A stretch of 64,000 nucleotides of DNA, from contig CM043958.1 in assembly GCA_014529385.2 (NCBI GenBank), forward strand, positions 153,785,293 through 153,849,292, written 5' to 3'. Each line of letters opens with the position of its first letter. Position 1 is the first letter of the stretch. Made by a program: the position numbers and the translations under genes. The notes beneath the pieces are model-generated. The model had not been told where the DNA came from, did not search any database, and worked only from the letters and a program-made list of their open reading frames with translations. Shown here piece by piece: positions 60,260-64,000 of this stretch. Origin of the DNA: Adiantum capillus-veneris (taxonomy: Eukaryota > Streptophyta > Polypodiopsida > Polypodiales > Pteridaceae).

Positions 60260-62940
60260 CTCCCCCTTCTTGAAGGGTACACAACCTTGGGTGTCTTTGC
60301 AGAAGGGTTGCACTGGCCTTGATCACTATGATTGTTGAGTGGTTGCTCATCATTTAGAAGAGTATTGTGGTGAAGGAAAATCTTTGTTTGTTTCCTATTG
60401 TGAAGGGAGCTGAAGTCAAAGGAGCTGATGTTGTAGAGCTATCGAAAATTTATCATTGAAAAGCATTTGAGAAATACATAGTGCAGCTTGTGAACTTACA
60501 ATATCACGTGGCTTGGATTATTGGCATATATAAGTTTTAGTGACTTATTTTATTAGAGAATTTAGATTTGGGTATGAATACGTAAATGATCACGGAGACA
60601 AAACCTAGTGGGAAAAAAGTGCTCTTAATATACACACATGGGATTCTTATATGTACTTGGCTTGATGGGAAGTGGATTTGGTAGTGGTAAAGTACATGTA
60701 CATAAGATATATTAGTGGACTTGACTTCAAAGGGTCGTAGAAAAAAACTGGTGTATTAAAGTCAAGAGGCTTTGAGTGGTTAGACTCCCATTTATTTAGA
60801 GACATTGGCAAGAGATTTGGAGTAGTGGGGCATTGAATGATAAGGATACAAGGTAGCAAATGTAGTTGAGAGCTATGCCATTGACTAACAAGTTGAGCCA
60901 TTGATAGGTTGAGTAATCATGCAATGTGAATGCATGTGTGGAACACACTAGAGTTTTCAATGCATGTATCCATGTGGGGACATCTATATGCATACACTAA
61001 AAATGCATTAAGCACACTATGTTGTACAAGGGAGAGAATAGATGGGTACTTCTAAAAGTAGGTGTAGCTAGCAAAGCATTTTAAGAAAGCTTTGAAATCT
61101 CCTACCCCTTTTAGAAGTGTTTTTGTTATTGAGATTTGTGTTGTGATCTCACATTGAAATTGTGCATGAGTATTGGACACTACGATGATCCACCAATAAC
61201 ATAGAGTAGACTTTGGTTCTTATGCTCACCTATTCCAAAATGAGTGACACCATTAGCTAGCTCAACTCTTCTAGCTTGAGCATAAAAGATTAGCCACAAC
61301 CTTTACTATATAGTTTAATAGGGTGTGAATCTTTGAAACTAGTGCTTTGCTCATTTGGTGGCTCTATTGCCCAACTCTTGACTATGCCAAAGGTCCTTTT
61401 CTTTTTTCTCCCTTAGCAACTTAAGTTTACTACAAAGAGCTCTTACCATGGAGTAGAAGTTGAAGTAATTGATCTTGTATCGTGATGCTTGATGTAGAAG
61501 GTTGGCTAACACCAGATTCTATGTAAATTTTGGTGACTATCATTGCTGGTCTAATGGAGTTGAAGATGAATTTAACCTTCTCATTGGTATAAAGTAGGCG
61601 GTCCTTTTTGTGATTGAGAAGTTTAAGGAAGCCATACCCTTGTTTCCTTTAGTAGTGTGTATTTTTTTATTGGTGTTAAGATCTACTTTCAACTTTGATC
61701 CTATTGAATTGGTTGGTTGGGGTAGAAATTTTTCTTGATGGCCTTTGTCGTACCCTTGTGAGGTAAGGAGATTCTTGGATATCCACTTTTACAATAAACG
61801 TTGTTGCAGATAGTGTTGGACCTTGGAAGCACATCAACTCTACTCTTGGGGTAGATTGTGTTGCTACCTCCAAGATGTTTATGACCATTGTTGACATTTA
61901 GATATTTGTTGGCGCCTTGCTTTGTTGGTACTTGATAGCACCTTGTGTGCTATGAAACAAATCTCTTGCTTCTTTATATAAGCCTTGTGCTATGACTTCT
62001 TGGGGAAGATTTTGTTTCTTCCTCCAATATTTTTGCAAGATTTATTGACATTTAGTTCTTTGTTGGATCCTTGCCTTGTTGGTAGTTGACTACAACTTGT
62101 ATGCTATGACCTGTTGAGTTGGTAGCCACAGATCTCTTGCTCCTTCATAGAAGCCTTTTGCTATCAATGATTTTTGATTAGTTAACCATTCTTTTGACTT
62201 GTTGAATTTTGTTGCATGGCCTATTTACCCATGTATTACTCATTCCCCTTACTTAGCACATGGGTGTCCATGAGTGCTTTTGGCACTAAAACGTGTCTTC
62301 ACTGCTATTTTTGTTGCCTACATTGAGGGTATTTGGCTTGGTGCACATTTTTCTTTGTTCTTGTAGCTTGTGGTAGTGTGTTTCTCTTTGGGTCCCTCAA
62401 GGGAACTTGTGTCAAACCTGCCTTCACCATTGTATAGATGCCTCTTTTGTTACTTGATTCAGATTCATAGGAAACTTCAAGGTTGGAGGCTTTGGAAAAA
62501 TCTACCTTAGCTTTTCTCTTTTATTTCTATGATGATTGGTGTCAAAGGCACTAAAGATTGTGGGTGCGAAGACATCAAGATTGTCATTGGCTCTATTGAT
62601 TTCTCCAATGGCACTTCTATCTGTAGCTCAATTTGGCTTGGAGGATATAAGAAGAGTGTGGAAGTTATTCTAAAGCATTGGCATTGTGCCATCCATTCTA
62701 ATCAGTGTCTCCCTAGGGGCTTTAACACCATTCCACTACTTGTCATGGAGGTTTGTGGGTGTGGTGGCTGCAAGGATTTGGTACTACTCCTTGTGGAGGA
62801 GGTGCTTGGAGATTACTCCTTTGTCTTTTTGGGTTCATGTTGGTTTAAAGCACTAAAACAATCTAGTGGCATTGTGTTGTTTTGTACAATGGGGCTTGAG
62901 AGAAGACTAGAGAATTTCTCCATGATTGGCTTGTGATCTC
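60260..62940 (-). mobile_element. Decayed relative of the 10.5-kb element (3' part)
   Basis: CTCCCCCTTCTTGAAGGG at 60260 corresponds to the polypurine tract at 39472. CACTGGCCTTGA, CCTAGTGGGAAAAAAG, GTGTGGAACACA, and TTATGCTCACCTATTCCAAAATGAGTGAC follow in the same order as 39510, 39955, 40190 and 40470. Homology fades after about 61400, where a large protein frame would be expected; only compositionally similar Lys/Gln-rich broken frames are seen. An LTR probably lies left of 60259 (59.56-60.26 kb), but no partner was found. Confidence 0.6.
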
Positions 62941-64000
62941 CTACCTAGTCCTTACCTAAAACCAATTCTTCTTGTAGGCTATCCAGCTTCATGACATAGA
63001 AGATTGTTGTGTGAAATGCAAACTCCAGCCTACCTATGCATTTGTAGGAAAGGGCATCCAAACTAGTGATGAGTTTGGAGGGTTCAAGCTTGGGTTGACC
63101 TTGGGAAATAAAATTGAGCATAGAAATTGAGACTTATAAATATTCTTTAGACCAATCACAATCTTGGTGGGGATAGTTGAGGTCTTATATTGATGCATTA
63201 ATTTTTATACTTCTCATTGCACCACTTCATGACTCTTTGATTGCTATGAAAGTTGTTGGACCATAGGACCAACACGAGTATTGTGCATGCCAAGTTTTTG
63301 TGAATTTGTGCATGTGATGTGAACCTCTCTCAAACTATATGGATTGGATGAAACACTCACACTATACATAGGAGCAAACACATATGTATTCTATAATACC
63401 ATGAGGAAGGAATGGATACAACATTTGTCTACATGAAAAATGGGCATTAGTAGATTTTAATAAGCACAACACCTAATGACCAGCTTTTGCTGGTTAACGA
63501 GTTCACTTGGCACATCCGATGGTCTTAAAGTCCATTTGAAGACTTTGACCCACCATCTACAGGGCACAATAGAATACAGAGACACAACCTACAAACTTGA
63601 CACTTTATCAACTTCACTTCAAAAAATTAACACAATATATGTACCAACCTTCAAGATTTGGTACCAAACTTCAATCCCTTGGACAAGAATTGTTGTGCAA
63701 TATCCTTTTCTTAATTTTTGCTACAACATCCTCTACTCTGGGGCAAAGGTTACAAAATTAGCTCCCATTTAAAACAAAAAAACAAAGTACAAGATGAAGA
63801 AAAAAGAAAGGGATTGAGTACATTAGCAACTCATTGTTACACTCATTACATGGCTACTATTCTAAAACTTCAGGGTGGAGATGGTAATGGGAGTGCCAAT
63901 GGTACTAGTAGGTTGCATAACCACTTTGACTGGCCAAGGTTGCAAAGGCCCGAGTGCCAACCATGGTGGTGTCATGAGATCGTGTAAGAATTACATCTAA
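62941..64000. other. No recognisable feature
   Basis: AT-rich sequence. Open stretches at 63476-63772 and 63718-63987 on the plus strand have no motif and poor codon texture. The window ends here. Confidence 0.4.

Noticed and set aside
62529-62936. 135-codon plus-strand frame rich in Cys and Gly
   Set aside because: It lies opposite a decayed minus-strand element and shows no domain; probably chance.

Overview
This is a nuclear window from a plant with a large, repeat-rich genome. The evidence is layered Ty3/gypsy and Ty1/copia LTR retrotransposons with initiator-tRNA-Met and tRNA-Asp type primer sites, a Mutator-type MITE with plant-like termini, LINE remnants, long GA/CT/CA microsatellites, and one exon of a plant-type aldo-keto reductase. 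The species cannot be named from sequence. A fern or other non-flowering vascular plant is my guess, partly because a Penelope/algal-type reverse transcriptase is present. No intact multi-exon host gene, rRNA gene, CRISPR array or prokaryotic feature is visible.

Layout. 1-5888: tandem array (internal, LTR, internal, truncated LTR) of 'family A', a small non-autonomous LTR element whose roughly 2 kb interior has an acidic gag-like reading frame with KHDDLND heptads and a chromodomain-like tail, but no polymerase. 5889-12843: pieces of 'family B' Ty3/gypsy elements in both orientations, including a tail-to-tail inverted pair, with a family A solo LTR (9029-10227, TSD TTTCA) inside one piece. 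13626-20131: complete but inactivated family B element, inserted into a sequence X whose unoccupied copy lies at 31537-32533. 21212-21353: first exon of an aldo-keto reductase (minus strand), with a 426-bp Mutator-like MITE about 86 bp upstream of its ATG. 22.1-26.3 kb: unassigned retroelement-like remnants with local duplications. 26328-29690: copia remnant (minus). 30.06-36.24 kb: gypsy gag interrupted by a 3.85-kb copia element with TSD ATGAA. 36.24-49.3 kb: second copia (minus), interrupted inside gag by the most interesting unit, a 10.46-kb LTR element (38418-48879).

That 10.46-kb element has about 1.05-kb LTRs that look only about 1% diverged, a tRNA-Asp type primer site and a polypurine tract. 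It has no reverse transcriptase or integrase. It carries an intact 1087-codon gag/retropepsin-like frame, and its leader holds eight copies of a near-perfect 24-bp palindrome separated by poorly conserved spacers. A decayed relative of its 3' region lies at 60.26-61.4 kb.

50.6-52.4 kb holds a gypsy retropepsin, perhaps part of the outer gypsy element. 52.9-55.5 kb holds a tandem duplication, microsatellites and a LINE tail. 55.63-56.90 kb encodes a frameshifted Penelope/algal-type reverse transcriptase with motifs A, B and C intact. 57.1-59.5 and 62.9-64.0 kb hold nothing I recognise. The genes do not form a pathway; the window records successive nested insertions. All homology calls are from reading the sequence, with no database search.
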